NCBI GenBank assembly: GCA_947561395.2
Contig: OX387187.1
Location: forward strand, 25,463,829-25,527,828
Direction: 5' to 3'
Origin: Buxus sempervirens
Taxonomy: Eukaryota; Streptophyta; Magnoliopsida; Buxales; Buxaceae
DNA length: 64,000 nt
The translations under genes were made by a program, and so were the position numbers. Of the stretch, positions 1 through 11,344 are shown in pieces (within the stretch, counting starts at the first letter, position 1; each line of letters begins with the position of its first letter). The notes beneath the pieces were generated by a model, which ran no database searches, was not told the DNA's origin, and saw only the letters and a program-made list of their open reading frames with translations.

Positions 1-74
1 CGACTCTTAACATTTATCGATCCCCGCGTGACGATAGTCGGAAGTCATCCGAGATGACGAATCCATGTCTCACA
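1..74 (+). mobile_element. 3' end of a Tat-type LTR
   Basis: The window opens inside the terminal block shared by all Tat-type LTRs here: CGACTCTT, TTTATCGATCCCCGCG, a GGAAGTCAT...ATGAC hairpin and a final CCATGTCTCACA. The same block ends the LTRs at 12904, 44021 and 60424. The rest of this LTR lies outside the window, so solo LTR and element end cannot be told apart. Confidence 0.75.
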
Positions 75-112
75 ATTAACAAACACACACACACATATAT
101 GTTTAAGTTTTC

Positions 113-322
113 AGCTTGAAGGAACTGATTGAAGATGGGGTGGCCATACATGAGGGCAAATCTGCTTGAAGGACACGAGTTTACACTCGCACAAGCATAT
201 ATATATATATATATATATATGTTTGTGCGAGTGTAAACTCGTGTCCTTCAAGCAGATTTACCTCTCATTTAGCTTGAAGGAACTGATTGAAATTGGGGGT
301 GACAATACATAAGGGCAAATCT
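113..322. repeat. Perfect 37-bp inverted repeat with AT loop, flanked by direct repeats
   Basis: Positions 158-194 and 223-259 are exact reverse complements, separated by a 28-nt (AT)n-rich loop. Direct repeats of about 51 bp flank the hairpin (113-163 and 271-322, both starting AGCTTGAAGGAACTG) and differ at several bases. The hairpin arms also contain a GCTTGAAGGA start like that of the direct repeats. An upstream (AC)n run lies at about 82-94. No coding potential. It may be a template-switch or foldback product. Confidence 0.9.
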
Positions 323-823
323 AGTCCAAAATTTTGGCACCTCTCATAGAAGGTGAATGAAATTTGTGTTATCAACAACCATCAACATGTGTTATGAATA
401 ATTTTGCAATGGGATTGCTCAAGATTTATGTTAAAAGATGACAAATATAAATAGAACAGAAATTACCTGCAAGCACAATAAGTAACATGAGCATAAGGGC
501 CATTGAAGATAGACGCTTCCCACGCTCCATTTCCATACAAAGATGTAAAGGAAAGGTTTGCAAACCAGTGTACATTGATTGTGTACAATTATTGATCTAT
601 TTATAATTGGGATGGTCATAGGAAAATATGTTTAATACGGACTAGGTTACAATTTAGAAATAATATTTTTTTCATGTTTTTATATTTTTCTTATTCAAGG
701 AGGAGAAAAAGAGGTTTAATATGGACTATCAAAATATGCCTCATGCATATACCATATAAATTCTCTTTACAACACAAAAGAATGATTGGAAAGTTGTCTT
801 TAGCAAGGCTTATTTCAAAAAGC
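323..823. other. AT-rich spacer, no gene seen
   Basis: No ORF with recognisable similarity, no RNA gene and no clear repeat in this stretch. The 62-codon minus-strand reading frame at 431-619 shows no domain and no codon pattern. Confidence 0.5.
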
Positions 824-2110
824 GTTAACTTCTAGAATTGTTTAAAAAGCTTCTAGTAAAGAATTTGCATCCTTACGGTATTTTCTAGGAATACAAGTGA
901 CAATGAAATCTATTTTTATTCAAATATATCAGGCAAAATGTGCCAAAAAAGTTATCTCCAATGTACAAAGCAAAATATACCAAAAATATTCTCTCCAAAG
1001 CATTATAGATAATTGCAAGGCGATATAAAACAATGCTTATTTTCTAGAGTTTGTTTTAGAATTATTTTAATGTTTAATATTAAAAATTTTAAGTCCCTAC
1101 ACTAATTCCTAGGTATGAATTTCAAAAGGACATACACTACTATTCATATGTCTCAATCAAAGAAGTTCTCGCTAAAGCACAAATATATGATTGCTAAGCT
1201 ACCAAGAAAAATGATCATTTCCATGATAATTTATTTTTAGAGATTATTATAAAGTTAGATACTAAAATTCTTGGGTCCTTACACCTTCTTTCTAGAAATC
1301 AACATGAGGAGGACTTCCAATTTAATTATATGTTACATGCAAATATATGAAAGAAGTTTTCTCCAACACCCAAATAAATGATTGGAATGCTATGTGAAGA
1401 AATGCTATTTTATAAAAGTGTTTATTTTTAGAATTATTAAGCTTGTTATTAAATGTCTTCGCTCCTTACGGTACTTTCTAGGAATCCAAGTGCCAAGGTT
1501 GTTCATTGTTGTTTATATGTCACAAGAAAAATATTCCAAAAAACTCTTTGTCAAGCATGAAGAATAATATGCCAAAATTTGTTCTCTTCAAAGCACAAAT
1601 TGATGAACTAAAGCATTCTCATTTTTGCGAGAGTCTCTACATTACTTTGTAGGAATCGAAGTCACAAGGACATGAACTATTATTTATATGTCTCAATCAA
1701 AAGGGTTCTCATAAAAGTACAAATAGATGATTGCAAGGCTACTTGGAGCAATTCTTATTTCCACAAGAGTTTAATTGTAGGAATTGTTTTAAAGTTTACT
1801 ATTTAATGTCTTTTGTCTTTACACCTACTTTCTAGGAATCAACTTAACAAGAACTATGTCGTTATATTTTGCATATACATACAAATAAAATAGTTCTCTC
1901 CAAAGCATTGATAGATGATCGCAAAGCTAGCTGGAAATGCTTCTTTCTGCAAGACTTTATTTTATAATTATTTTATAGTTTATTATTAAAGATCTTGTTT
2001 ATTGACACTAGTTTCAAGGAATCAAATTCACAAGAGCATCCTCTTTTCTTCATATGTCTTAACCAAAATATACTGAAGAAGTACTCTATAAAGCACATAG
2101 AAGGATGATT
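824..2110 (+). repeat. Degenerate tandem array of a copia RT-derived unit (about 7 copies)
   Basis: A CTAGGAAT-like core recurs near 885, 1109, 1292, 1478, 1649, 1832 and 2015, spacing mostly 171-186 bp with one of 224. Around the core several units translate to a Ty1/copia reverse-transcriptase peptide: RYFLGIQV followed by YMSQEKY (about 1465-1535), SLRYFLGIQV (about 868-900), and HYFVGIEVTRT with IYMSQSK (about 1634-1705). The remainder of each unit is AT-rich (tttattnttagaattattnta..., aagcacaaatagatgattgcaaggct). Units are heavily diverged with stops and indels. What is seen: periodicity and the peptide. Inferred: an RT fragment was amplified into a satellite-like array and decayed. Confidence 0.65.
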
Positions 2111-3048
2111 TAAAAGCTATCCAAATCAGTGTGCAATTCTGCAAGAGTTTCTTTGTAATATCCTCATTTTTTTGCACTCATATGAACTCATAGTAAAACC
2201 AAGACAATTTTGTCATTTCATGCAAGAAGCTCTAGATTCTTTTAAATTTTTAGTTATTTTAGAAGTGGAAACTTGGCATGAAATATGGAGTGATTTAATT
2301 GGTAGGGTGTATGGAGTTATATGTTGGACCTGTGTGCTAGAATTTTTCATGCAAAAACCCTACAAATGAACTAAGTCAGAGAAGAGAAAATGATTAAAGG
2401 GCATATTGGAGAAGAATAGGAGTATGAGAGGAAGAAGGAAACTTTTGGAAAAAGGAAAAAAAAAAAGAGAAGGGGGGGGGGGGGGGGGGGGGGGGTGTAA
2501 TAAGGTAAGGAGTTTCTACCTAGTACAGTTGATACCATAAAAGAAATTAAACATTCTCTTAATAAACCATGGTGATATTGGTAAGCCTTATAACAGATTC
2601 ATAAGTTTTGAAAAAGAATAAATTGCAAATTTAACGCAAACTTAGACATAAATTAGAAAAAAGGAAAAGAAATATGCTAGTTTCTACATTTTTGTTTTCA
2701 AATTAGTAAATAGATTTGTTAAAATGTAATTGGGACAAAATCTTTGTGTATAAAGTGTGTATAGTTAGTTGCTTGATGAGTGTTTGCCAACTCATAAGAT
2801 TAGAATGCCCATAATCAAGAAAAGGATGATGTTTGTGAATATCATTTGAGAGTGTTAGAATAGCTAAATAATGCTTTTATAAAGTTAGAAATACAATTAA
2901 GAGAGAGGGGTTTGGTCTGTTCGTGAGATAGAGGGGTGGATTTTTGTAAATTTGAAAGACTTACATGGCATTGCTTATATTTTAAGAGCTTTAAAAGCTT
3001 TGGGACTTCTTTGTAATTTTTGTAAAGTTTAGAAATAAGAGAAGAGTT
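2111..3048. other. AT-rich spacer with 24-nt poly-G tract
   Basis: No gene recognised. A run of 24 consecutive G lies at 2472-2495 after a purine-rich A/G stretch, able in principle to form G-quadruplex structures on the plus strand. The 65-codon frame at 2172-2369 matches nothing I know. Confidence 0.5.
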
Positions 3049-3220
3049 TTGTTGGAAGGCTATGGACGGTATTTGGATCTTTTTACAACTTTCATCACCT
3101 TAGTTTAATTTTTATCTATTATATTAAGCGAATCTTGTTGGAAGGCTATGGACTGTATTTGGATCTTCTTACAACTTTCATCACCTTAGTTTAATTTTTA
3201 TCTATTATATTAAGCGAATC
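3049..3220. repeat. 86-bp tandem duplication
   Basis: 3049-3134 and 3135-3220 are nearly identical (TTGTTGGAAGGCTATGGAC... to ...TTAAGCGAATC), differing at only a few bases such as GACGG/GACTG and TTTTT/TTCTT, so the duplication is young. Confidence 0.9.
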
Positions 3221-3380
3221 AAGGGTGGCTAGTGACTCAAGGGTGGCTCGAGCTGAAGTGGCAGGTTCGCATGGTTTGGGGTGCCCGAGCCTCTCTTTTC
3301 CCGGGAAAAAAAAAAAAAAAAAAGGCTTCGTTCTTTCCGCTACCGTCGAGGGGGTTCAATAAGGCTCTTGATCGAAGAAA

Positions 3381-3505
3381 TGCACATCGTCTACAGCATC
3401 CGGTGTAGACAGCAAGACACATAACTGTGTGGGGCCTCCAAAAATGAATGGTGGGCCCCACTATGATGTCTCTTGCTGTTTACAACAATGCTGTAGAGGA
3501 TGAGA
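3381..3505. repeat. MITE-like imperfect inverted repeat
   Basis: Left arm about 3381-3436 (CTACAGCAT, TAGACAGCAAGACAC, GTGTGGGGCC) pairs with right arm about 3451-3505 (GGGCCCCAC, GTCTCTTGCTGTTTACA, ATGCTGTAGAGGATG). The loop holds AAAAATGAATGG. The foldback form suggests a small non-autonomous DNA transposon, but no target-site duplication was confirmed. An 18-nt poly-A lies just upstream at 3307-3324. Confidence 0.5.
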
Positions 3506-3929
3506 GTCCTTCTCCATCTCGATTTTCCCAGAAGAAGAGTTCCCGGAAGAAGCGTTATGGTGTTTCGCCAGAGAAAGTACTTTTGAGCATGACTAGGTAC
3601 CTGTCCAATCTCCTTTCCCTACCTTCTGCAACCCTAGTAGAAATCTCCTTTCCCTACCTTCACCTACCCCTCTCTCAGTCTTCGGCTACAACCTCCACCC
3701 TAGTCTTCGGTTGCAATCTCTACCCTCTCTCTATTTTTCTGTCGCTATCTCTGTCTTCGGTTGAAACCCCCTCATCCTCTGTCTCCTCTCTCCCGTTTCG
3801 CCGGCGACCCCCACCCCCTCATCCCCTCTCTTCTCTATCCCGTTTCGCCGACCCCATGCTATTCCCTCTCTCTCTCTCTCCATTCCTTCCGGCTGCAACC
3901 CCTACCCCATTTCACTCTCTCCATTTCAC

Positions 3930-4406
<477 letters not shown>

Positions 4407-5189
4407 GTATGTGATTGTATTACTTAAAGAGGATGCACCTCAAACAAGATTGAGTGGGTATCAATTTGTAGGCAACACCTATTGTGTGACTAGAAAAAGA
4501 TGGGTGGGTAATGATAACTTTTAAATCTCTGTTCCAAATCTTGATAATCTTTTTTTACTTTTTATTTTTAAATAGTTGCTATCATTCATTGCAGAAAGTG
4601 GGATTTTGTCCACTTACAAATGTTCCTAAGGCTAAATCCTATTTTTGATTTCTAAAATGCATGATTTACCGACCTTCTTCTTTCTCTCTATCAATCTCTT
4701 GAATGAATCATGATTTTGGTGGATTTTTGGACCATTTTGGTTTTGAAATTTCACTGCTTTGAATTAGTAGTTCATATACTTCCATTAAGATCATTTTGAT
4801 GTTCTTTTGTTTTCCCAATAAATGTTAGCAGTGCAAATGCAATTGTCTAATCTAATTGCGAATTCCGGTTATTCAAAATTTATTTTGATTGTTGTTCTTT
4901 ATTTTTTTGTATACTCACAAAAAAAATTCTCACTTTGAGTTTATTTTATTCGATCATATTACTGAAAGAACTGGCTCTAAATTAGGTGTTAGATTTTATC
5001 ACAAATAAAAAAAAACAATATCTGTAGAATTATTTCACATGTGAAAACTGGTTGGTTATCTCTTGATCTAATGGAGTATATTGGCTTGCTTCTGATCCAG
5101 ATTTTTTGCCTTTTCGTCAGTGTGATCGCTTACAAATTTTTTTTGTGTGCAACTAACAGGAAAATCTGGGTCCTTTTGGATTCTATGTT
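4407..5189. other. Intron-like AT-rich spacer between two gene fragments
   Basis: AT-rich with many T runs, no convincing coding. It separates the kinase and PP2C-like remnants. Confidence 0.5.
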
Positions 5190-5932
5190 TTGCCTTTTCG
5201 TCAGCATCTGTGATTGTGATCAATGGAGAGAAGATTGTATCAGCAAAAATGGGAGACTACAGAGCAGTTGCACGCAGAGATGATGTGGCTCATGAGAGAT
5301 GCAAAAAGCACCAACATAAGGGCAAGAAGCATTGGTTCCTTAAATCTAACTTTAGGTATGAAGGTTTCTCTTAAATCTGAATGGGTGTGTCCTTGAGCAG
5401 CCTATATGTATCCCATATGTTCTTTCCATGTGTGTGATTTCCGGTGTTGGATAGGTGGTTTCCAAATGCATAGGATACTCATATTGGCACGCAAATCCGG
5501 CAATTCACCGGGCAGTATGTGCTCTAAAATCTCAGACCCAGTTTTTGCTGTTGAGAGGATCCATTCTGATGTCAAATTTGTTCTACTTGCAAGCACTGGC
5601 ATATAGGATGTGAGCAACAACTCTTCACATTCTATCATATGGGTTTTGTAATCCAATCAAGTTTTTAACTGTGTAATGATGACTTCAAATAATTTCTTCT
5701 AAGTTACAATTTCTTTCAGGTGTTGACAAATCATGAGGCCATGCTTCTCATCAGGCACATAGAGGACCCACAAGAAGCTGCTGAACCCCAAGCAAAAGAG
5801 GCCAAAAGGAGAATGAGCAGAGGACACATTCATGCATTGTTATTCGTTTCGACTGATATGGTATCAACTGTCCGCAAAATACTTCAGTCGTCTGAAGCTC
5901 AGTTAAAAATTCCTTCTAAATGGAACAGATAA
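5190..5932 (+). pseudogene. Fragment of a PP2C-like protein (plant PP2C-like 44 type)
   Basis: Three exon-like pieces, each bounded by plausible splice signals. Exon a (about 5190-5355) reads ASVIVINGEK, MGDYRAVARRD and AHERCKKHQ, ending at AG|GTATGAAG. Exon b (about 5470-5613) reads SDPVFAVERIHSDVKF then LLASTGI, where a TAG stop stands at the position usually occupied by Trp, before a GTGAGC donor. Exon c begins after TTTCAG at about 5720 with VLTNHEAM and IRHIEDPQEAAE. These match the C-terminal half of plant PP2C-like proteins; GDYRA is the family's GD(S/Y)RA motif. The N-terminal metal-binding half is absent, so it is almost certainly non-functional. Confidence 0.7.
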
Positions 5933-7616
5933 GTCGACACTTTAGCATCATAACCACATAGGGATGATGCAATTGTGAAGTTGGCTGATCCTTGAGTTCA
6001 AATTTTCCATATGGAGGTGGAATCTGTGAAACTTTTCTAAATTAGAGCTATAAACCTGACCGCCTGAAGCCTATCCAACCCAGTCATAATCATTTTTCCT
6101 TTTCTTTTTTTTAAAACAAGAATAAAGAAGAAAAATAATAATTACTTCAGCATAATTTTATCCAAAAAAATAAATTATTATAATTATTAAACCTATATGC
6201 ACGGGTCTCATTGCTAGTCTTGCCTTGATGTGAAATTACAAAACGTTTTTTTATGTGAAATTAATAAATTTTTTTTTAGTAACGTGAAATTAATAAATTT
6301 GAGACACTAATCCTTAATCTGGGTTCATTAATGTGATTGGGCCTTAATTTGAAAAGTTAATTTCCAGGCTAGTTAACCAGAATAGCCCTGGTTGTGGCAA
6401 AACTAATGGCCCAGCCTACTTAGATTAATTTTAGAACCTTCAAGAAAAGGCCTATCTATGTCTTGAATTTCCCTCAGAAAGCCCACGACAGAGGTGTGGG
6501 GTAGCCAAAAATTCATTTCTAGAATAAATTGGTTTGTGTTGTACACTTAGGACGGCATATAGATAATTAAATTTAGGACAGGCCTATCTAGGCCTAACCC
6601 AATCCAATACATGTGATAGATTATTATTATTATTTATATATTTATTGTTCTATTATTGGATTATATGGTATTGGTTATATGATTTTTTGGCGAGCACAGC
6701 CCTTGCATATCGTACCTTCCTTGACCAATTAAAAACGGTGCCCCTGTTGTTTTTTAGTTCAACGCCTTTGTAGTCTTTACATAGGAAAGTAGATATGAAC
6801 CCTTTCCCCTCTAGCTCCCTAGTTTGATTTTTTTTTTGATTTTTTTTTTCTTATTTAACTCAGGGGTGTTCGGGCGGGCTTGCGTGTACCTTAGACTAAT
6901 CCCCGGGGGCTTACGCAGTCCCTTGTCCCACACAAACCGGGTAACTACTAGGCCAAAGGCCCAGAGGTGGCCCCAAAACTAGCTCTGTAGTTTTGGCTAG
7001 GTATTAGGGAGCATTTTAACCTCCTATGAGCTGCATGCATATGAAGCATATCGTGTGTATACATGCTTTTCCCAATTTTTATTTTTTTTCCACATTAAAT
7101 GCAGCAAAAATAAAAGACAAATAAAATTTGGAAAAATCCATGAAGGGCCTACAATATCGTGCCACAAAATCTTGAGTTATCCCAAGATTGGGGGAGATGG
7201 TCCACTTAAAAGTAACCCTTAACCGAGGGGTCTTACTCTATGCATTCACGTGCATTGAGTTCTTACGAATAGGCCAAGCCCATTAGTCGGATTGGGACGT
7301 CCATGACTTCCAATTTCTGACATTTCTAAATCACAATCTTAAATCACATCAAAATTTAGCTGTTCAGATCTCATCAAGCGGCTTCGATTTCATTGGATAG
7401 GTTAGATCTCCTTCGGGTTTTGTTAGTTCTCGTTAAGACATGGTGTAAATATTGGATCATTTAAAGACTGGATTATAATTTTCTTCCCACTTTTGTAACA
7501 AAAATGTAATTTTGATGCCCTTAAATCAAGCACAACAAACAACAAATAAATAGGGCTTTTATTCGGATGAAATTTGTTGCTATGTTTACTTGAATTGACT
7601 CCTGCTTTGGTTGTGA
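5933..7616. other. AT-rich intergenic spacer
   Basis: No gene recognised on either strand. Contains many poly-T/poly-A runs and one GC-richer patch at about 6865-6985 with no coding signature. Confidence 0.45.
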
Positions 7617-7775
7617 GTAGAGCCGGCAATTTTTGAACCGACCCATCAACTCACCCAAACCCAACCTGTAATAAACGGGTTCGGGTTAGCCCATTTATTA
7701 GTTGGGTTGGGTTGAGGTGTTCCCAACTTGTCCATAAAAGGGTCAACCCGAATTGAACCCGTCAACCTGTTGGGT
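7617..7775. repeat. Possible hAT-type MITE end
   Basis: Begins TAGAGCCGGCAA and is rich in GGGTTGGGTT / AACCCGAA motifs, resembling the subterminal composition of plant hAT MITEs with TAGAGGTGGCAA-like ends. The other end is not found nearby, so this is a weak call. Confidence 0.25.
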
Positions 7776-8367
7776 ACCTAATAATATACCATTGTTAAAA
7801 AAAAAAATAGAACTTGAAAAAAAAAAGAAAAAAGAAAAAAACATATATACTATTAGTAAAGAGAAGAGGGAGGAATATTCTTTGATTCTAAGCCCTCCTT
7901 TTTTCCAAACTTTGTCCTCTACAAACAAAACAATCCCAACACATAATCATCACAACCACCTTTCACTTTTAAATTGAAACCCTGCAACTGTTCCCTCCTC
8001 TACGTGTAGTTCTGCACGTGCACCCTACTAGTAAAAGTAAAAGAAACCTAAAAGAATATAACTTATATATGGACTTTAGAGCCATTATTGGTGACTTAAT
8101 GTTTTTTTTTATTTTAATGTACTTTAGTGAATTTAATTGTTATCTTGTCATTAGCTTTTTGTTTAGGTTCCTTAATACCTAATAATTGATTTTTTTTTTC
8201 TTTAGACTTTCTATTAGGTATTAGAATTATTAAAAACATATGGCTAATGCATGATTAGTTTTAGTGATAGTGTTAATATCACCTATAAAAACAATTGTCT
8301 ATGTCTTCATGGTTTCTAATTTCTCTATAAACATTAAATTAAAAAATAACTTTTTAAAAAAAAAATT
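7776..8367. other. AT-rich spacer
   Basis: Poly-A/poly-T rich; no gene or repeat boundary recognised before the LTR start at 8368. Confidence 0.45.
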
Positions 8368-10221
8368 ATGTGAGACCCCAGATTCTTAGATTGATTGCTT
8401 AAGTGTGTAAGCAACAGATAATTGAAAAATTCTAAATTTTGTATTTTATTGTTAAGGTGAAGTGGGAGAAGCCAAAACTTGAACCTTGGAAGCCACCCAA
8501 GTGGCTAAGTCAATGATCTGTTGAATTTGTGTGAAGGTATGAGATTTTCTTTATTAATAGAATCTCTAAGTTAATGAATATGTTTTGTTTATATGAGAGA
8601 GGATGGCTTAGTTGTAATTGTTGTGTGTAGTAGAGGAAGGAGTGGCAAAGTGGAAAATACCAGTGTCTTGATGGGAGAAGGGCAAATTTGTGAGATTGCC
8701 AAATATTTTTGGGAGAGAAAATTTGTTAAGTGAATGAGAGTTGCTCCATACGTATAACCCCAAAAAAGAAAGGTAAACACTATTCTCCCCATTTCTCCTC
8801 TCCACTCCCATTTCTCTTCTCCACTCTCTTCTCTTCATTATACTCTCTTCCTTTGTTAAGAAACATGGGGAAGCTCTTGCTAAAGGAGAAGGAAAACCCA
8901 AAGGCTTAGTGTGGTTTGCTCGTTGGAGGAAGCTTGGAGGACTTTGTGGAGAACCAAACAAGCAACTCAAGAGGAGCTGCTCGTGGGTTTCATTGTGAGC
9001 AAGGGAGGTCGTGCTTGCTCAAATCAAGTAAGCAACACCCTTCTAACCAAAACCTTCTTTATTTCTTTGATTTGAAAGGATATGAGATTTAGGGTTTTGT
9101 ATATGCATGTTTCTTTTGCGAACAGGGAGTGTATGTGTTCACAGCTGGATAAGTACTAGGTGTTAGCTCATTCTAGAAAGATTTAAGAAGCAAAAACCAT
9201 AGAAAATGGGTTAGAATCGAGAAAACTCATAAAATCACGAATTTAAGGATTTTTGCGACCTGGAAATTGCCAGGGCGCTTGACAGAATGCTTGAGCGCTC
9301 TGTCAAGCGCCCATTTTATTTTCGGATTGCAGGCGTGGCCGCTCCAGCGCGATAGCGAGCACCCCGCCTGTGTTTTTTTTTTATTTCAGAACCCGAGAGT
9401 TGACATTTCGACTAAGCCGGGCACTCGACCAAGTGCTCGAGCGCAAGTGCAGGCACCCTGGGTAGTTTTGAGTATTTTGGGATTTTAGAGTAAATCCAAC
9501 TACGGATTGAGTTTCATTTGAATCCAACCTATGTACAAATAGGATTTAGGTGTCTAGGAAGTGTTCCCACTGGAATTACCTCAAAATTCTAAATAACCAA
9601 GAGTTTGGGTACGTTCTACTGAAATAGGTTTCATGGACAATTTCTGTCCCAAATTTCTAGAGAAATAGTATATTTAAATTCCACCACTTAGAACACCTTC
9701 CAAATGATCCTTGGAAATAGAAACCAAAGCCAAAATAAGGTTGTGCTTGTCTCTGATGAGTTGGGGCCTAAGTTGCCCAAGTGAGGTAGGAAAAGTGTAT
9801 GATTTATGACCATAAGCATGACTTATTGTTCTTATTTGTTCTATAGCATGTGATATATTGTGAAGAGCATCGGCCCAAGTTGATTAACATGATATTAAGG
9901 GCATTGGCCCATTTCTTGTTATATTTATATGGAGGGCAATGGCCCGGTCCCATGAGATAATGAAAAAGGGCTTGACTCAAGTTTATACGGGTAAGGCTAT
10001 GAGCTACCCTTGAGATTGTACATGCGTGAATGGCATGAATTGTTATATGAAATGATCTAAGGAATAATTGCATAATGAACAACCTTAAGTTATGGGTCCA
10101 TAAACCTTAAGTAGGTGTGTTTGTATATAATGCCATGACCAAGTTACTATGGTTCTTTCGTATCATCTTGTATCATCCCGGCACCAAGGAACATCAGTGG
10201 CCGATGCCCATTGCTACCGGG
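8368..10221 (+). mobile_element. Chromovirus (Tekay/Del-like) LTR, left part
   Basis: Starts TGTGAGACCCC, typical of Tekay/Del LTRs. It contains a palindrome-rich segment with GCGCTTGACAGAATGCTTGAGCGC-type repeats (9270-9450) and the characteristic series of GGCATTGGCCCA / GGCAATGGCCCGG blocks (9860-9960) and CGATGCCCATTGCTACCGGG at the insertion point. The LTR resumes at 45204 with AATCGGCATGGATGCC. No LTR mate or PBS is visible and no TSD was confirmed, so the outer boundaries are provisional. Confidence 0.5.
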
Positions 10222-10498
10222 TGTGAGACATGGAAAATCAAGCTAATGATTCCCTATCATCACTCAGGATTGAGACAAAGGAGGAGTCGCCACCATTCAA
10301 TTTTAGGTGTGAATGGACACCAAAATAATTAAATAAACAAAAAAAGGCAAAACTAGAGTAAAAATAACTCTACTTTAAAATAATAACCAGAGATGAGTAA
10401 GAGGATCCAGTTCATAAATCTCATTGGTTGAAGAGAATGAACCGAATGTACCCGTATTGAGAAAAAAAACCCCAACTAGAGAGATTAGACCATGAAAG
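10222..10498 (-). mobile_element. Minus-strand Tat-type solo LTR, left segment
   Basis: Plus-strand view starts TGTGAGACATGG, the reverse complement of the CCATGTCTCACA end of Tat LTRs, followed by GAGTCGCCACC and GTGTGAATGGACACC. The other half is 44027-45198. The whole LTR is flanked by CCGGG at 10217-10221 and 45199-45203, a 5-bp target-site duplication, and has no internal region, so it is a solo LTR. Confidence 0.9.
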
Positions 10499-10611
10499 TG
10501 TAGACACCCCAAATTGCACTTCCATAGAAGAGAAACTTCAAAAAGAATTTTAAAAGTCTTATTTGAGCCTTGACATAGGTCAAACATTCAAAAACAATCA
10601 AAAATGGTGCT

Positions 10612-10879
10612 AACCGTACCGAATGTACGGTTTTTGTTATTTTGGTCTCAACCGCGCTGTATGTGCGGTTGTAACCGCACACATAGCACGGTTGATATTC
10701 ATGCTTGTTGCGTGAGCTGCCACGTGGCTTCGCGAAGCTTCGGCCGTTGAGCCACGTCGACAGCAATCATGACGTGCGTAACTGAATTGAACCGCCCTGT
10801 ATGTGCGGTTTGGTTAAATTTGCATAGAAACCGCACTTATAGTGACGGTTTGGTGAAAACCGCACTGTGTATGCGGTTT
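10612..10879. promoter_or_regulatory. Cluster of AACCG...CGGTT palindromes in U3
   Basis: Six short interrupted palindromes with arms AACCG(C) and (G)CGGTT and 8-12 nt between them, e.g. AACCGTACCGAATGTACGGT and AACCGCACACATAGCACGGT. Embedded is a longer foldback at 10722-10757 (ACGTGGC...GCCACGT) around the perfect 12-bp palindrome GCTTCGCGAAGC (10727-10738). The cluster ends about 200 bp before the TATA box, where enhancer or transcription-factor sites would lie. Equivalent clusters: 41658-41917, 58132-58402, 61027-61295. Confidence 0.8.
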
Positions 10880-11079
10880 TGGCTGTTCAGGGGATTTGCG
10901 AAATGGCTCGATCTCTGAGCCTTATTTACGCATATTACTTCTCTTTCAAGGACTTGAACTCCCTATTTCACCCTCCGAAACTTCTAGTATTACAACAATT
11001 CAAGGCATTGGCTTGAATTGGAATAATCTAGAAGGCTTTTTAGGCCTACCCTTGGGACTCTTATATCCCTGGCTTGGCC

Positions 11080-11087
11080 TATAAATA
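11080..11087 (+). promoter_or_regulatory. TATA box of the Tat 5' LTR
   Basis: TATAAATA in the context GGCCTATAAATAGAGG, conserved at 42115 (3' LTR), 58601, 56521 and, in reverse, at 44776-44783, 51585-51592 and 60819-60826. It marks the U3/R boundary region. Confidence 0.8.
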
Positions 11088-11193
11088 GAGGGGTCCTCCT
11101 CTTGCAAATGGCTGAGAATTTGAAGCTTGGAAGCTCTGCAAGAAGAAGGAAAACTCTGCTGGATTGCTACCTCAAGTGTTCAAGATAACTAAG

Positions 11194-11195
11194 GT
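11194..11195 (+). other. Candidate leader 5' splice site conserved in all Tat-type LTRs
   Basis: CTAAG|GTAAAGC, 114 bp downstream of the TATA box. Every other Tat-type LTR here has an equivalent AG|GTAA(G/A) 102-116 bp after its TATA. A paired acceptor candidate lies at 16320-16321. Confidence 0.5.
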
Positions 11196-11317
11196 AAAGC
11201 TCATTTGGGTTTATTGCTTCCTCTTTACATTTCACTCCCAACTTCTACCTTTCTGTAGTGTAAAGACAATTTGTGATTGCTTGTAGCCCCAAACCACATC
11301 CAAAGTACCTGGGAATC

Positions 11318-11344
11318 CTCTCTAGCCGTAAAACGTGAAGAGAG
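11318..11344 (+). promoter_or_regulatory. Ultra-conserved CTCTCT...AGAGAG block
   Basis: Opens CTCTCTAGC, contains CGTAAAACG and closes AGAGAG, so outer and inner parts can pair into a hairpin. The same block is found in LTRs whose other sequence is very different (see findings). It lies in the transcribed R/U5 part downstream of the donor. Confidence 0.7.

Noticed and set aside
10612..10879. CRISPR-like array of palindromic repeats
   Set aside because: Repeats are diverged, unevenly spaced and inside plant LTR promoters; no cas genes and a eukaryotic context.
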